From positions 123,286 through 184,584 of the forward strand of contig NZ_SISF01000028.1 of assembly GCF_004310285.1 (NCBI RefSeq): DNA of 61,299 nucleotides, written 5' to 3'. The stretch is from Agrobacterium cavarae. Its GTDB lineage: Bacteria > Pseudomonadota > Alphaproteobacteria > Rhizobiales > Rhizobiaceae. Position 1 is the first letter of the stretch; each line of letters begins with the position of its first letter. Below, in pieces: positions 60,576-61,299 of this stretch. The notes below the pieces were generated by a model. The model was not told the DNA's origin and did no database searches. It saw only the letters and a program-made list of their open reading frames with translations. The translations under genes and the position numbers were made by a program.

Positions 60576-60681
60576 AAGCTATTGGGTCAGGGCGTCATCT
60601 GCACTTGCCGATGCCCCATGTCGTCATGTCCTGGTTTCGAGATATCAAAGATTGATCTCGATTTGGGACAAGTGCCAGGTC

Positions 60682-61299
60682 TTAGACCCCATTATAGGCC
60701 TTGATGACTGCTTCGACCTGGGCGTCGCTCATTGCCTGCAGTTGCTGTGCCGTGATGCCACGAGCCGTCGACGTGCTCAAGCCAGAGATGGCTGCCGTGG
60801 ACAGGCCGGAAACAGCCTTCGCGCTGAGTGCGGTGATCTCACCTGTGGTGAACAGGCCGAGTTCCGTGCTATTCAGCGTGCCAACCTGAGCCGCGGTGAG
60901 ACCAGCAACCTGCGTGGAGGTCAGCGCCTGGATCTGGTCGGTCGACATCGCTGCGAACTGCGTCGTGGTGAGCGCTGCTGCCTGTGTCGCGCTCAGGTTC
61001 GCGATGTTACCCGTGGTCAGCTTGCTGGCCGTGATACCGGTGAGCGCATTGGCGCTGATAGCTTTCACCTCGTCGCTTGAGAAGGTGTTGAGCGCATCGG
61101 ATGAAAGAGCGTTCAGCTGTGCCGAAGACATCACCGCGATCTGCGCCTTTATCAGCGCTGCTGCGTTCGTGCTGCTCAAGTTTGTCAGAGCCGCTGCAGA
61201 AAGGCCGGAAAGTGCCTTGGTGCTGAGTGATGCAACCTCTCCGGTGGAGAAGAGAGCGAGTTCGGCGCTGTCGAGCGTTGCCAGTTGGGCAGAGCTCAA
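60682..61299 (-). CDS. C-terminal end of a Ser/Thr-rich octapeptide-repeat protein (start lies outside the window)
   Basis: The visible 205 residues consist almost entirely of about 24 octapeptides of the form [ST]-x-x-[QEA]-[LVI]-x-[AGNT]-[LFMI], for example STDQIQAL, TSTQVAGL and TTGEITAL. One 5-residue insertion follows TASKLTTG. 56 of 205 residues are Ser or Thr; there is no Cys or Trp. A higher-order period of 133 residues is clear (DSAELALF...STKALSGL recurs as NSTELGLF...SAKAVSGL). It ends plainly in VIKAYNGV, with no autotransporter barrel, LPxTG or RTX motif in view. Likely a large surface or secreted protein; function unknown. Confidence 0.75.
   Translation of the reverse strand: MSSAQLATLDSAELALFSTGEVASLSTKALSGLSAAALTNLSSTNAAALIKAQIAVMSSAQLNALSSDALNTFSSDEVKAISANALTGITASKLTTGNIANLSATQAAALTTTQFAAMSTDQIQALTSTQVAGLTAAQVGTLNSTELGLFTTGEITALSAKAVSGLSTAAISGLSTSTARGITAQQLQAMSDAQVEAVIKAYNGV

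Noticed and set aside
60439..61080. 213-codon plus-strand frame opposite the repeat protein
   Set aside because: It is a by-product of the regular codon pattern of the octapeptide repeats on the other strand.
60682..61299. CRISPR-like or tandem DNA repeat at the right edge
   Set aside because: The periodicity is at protein level with diverged DNA; there are no constant direct repeats with unique spacers.

Overview
The window looks like a stretch of the main chromosome of a Rhizobiaceae bacterium, close to Agrobacterium/Rhizobium. The evidence is a CcrM-type GANTC methylase, a tripartite biotin transporter (bioMNY), the aa3 oxidase order ctaC-ctaD-ctaB-coxF-ctaG-ctaE followed by DUF983 and SURF1, DUF1344 and IalB-type small secreted proteins, a DXS protein that matches Agrobacterium DXS closely from memory, and intergenic mosaic repeats like those of rhizobia. 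Coding density is high and base use is even. I saw no tRNA, rRNA, insertion sequence, prophage or CRISPR array.

Layout. 1-9.3 kb: the N-terminal part of a chemotaxis receptor, smc, a Tat-exported DsbA-like protein, dciA (DUF721), mutY, a HAD hydrolase and ccrM. 9.4-13.4 kb: a DUF5680 protein, a secreted four-repeat protein, a GntR/FCD regulator, a second HAD hydrolase and a lipoprotein. 13.5-19.8 kb: thrC, an M16 peptidase, a GNAT acetyltransferase and a large membrane GGDEF-EAL protein. 19.8-23.6 kb: a zinc-ribbon metallopeptidase, CsbD, YqgE, a stand-alone DsbD-N domain and a peroxiredoxin. 23.7-26.4 kb: a Zn/Mn ABC importer operon headed by a 40-residue membrane protein and preceded by a long Zur-like palindrome. 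26.4-36.1 kb: a twelve-gene minus-strand run (aa3 oxidase and assembly genes, ispH, thrB, rnhA, a Dabb protein). 36.4-45.4 kb: ialB-like, tldD, GrpB, VOC and HAD proteins, MazG-like, pdxH, a surface antigen, a DnaJ-like protein, fabI, a histidine phosphatase and DUF1344. 45.6-51.6 kb: a second GGDEF-EAL protein, aroC, a RibB with a degenerate RibA domain and a YcaQ-type glycosylase. 51.7-58.0 kb: bioMNY, an HDAC-like deacetylase, xseB, pirin and dxs. 58.1-61.3 kb: a TPR-GT41 (OGT/SPINDLY-like) glycosyltransferase, and upstream of it the C-terminal end of a Ser/Thr-rich octapeptide-repeat protein that runs off the right edge.

Most of this is core metabolism: respiration, threonine, isoprenoid, riboflavin, chorismate and fatty-acid synthesis, biotin and zinc uptake. 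The least understood part is the right edge. There a glycosyltransferase whose known relatives modify Ser/Thr sits next to a protein made almost entirely of Ser/Thr-containing octapeptides, so an enzyme-substrate pair is a testable proposal. Other points worth a look are the overlooked small ORF and palindrome in front of the metal importer, a perfect 9-1-9 palindrome over the predicted fabI promoter, and a repeat family whose palindromic arms differ between copies but stay paired.

Many genes here start at GTG or TTG (thrC, ctaC, thrB, yqgE, dxs, the Dabb, DUF5680 and histidine-phosphatase genes, the second GGDEF-EAL gene, bioM). Starts were chosen by Shine-Dalgarno position and the expected N-terminus, not by the longest frame.
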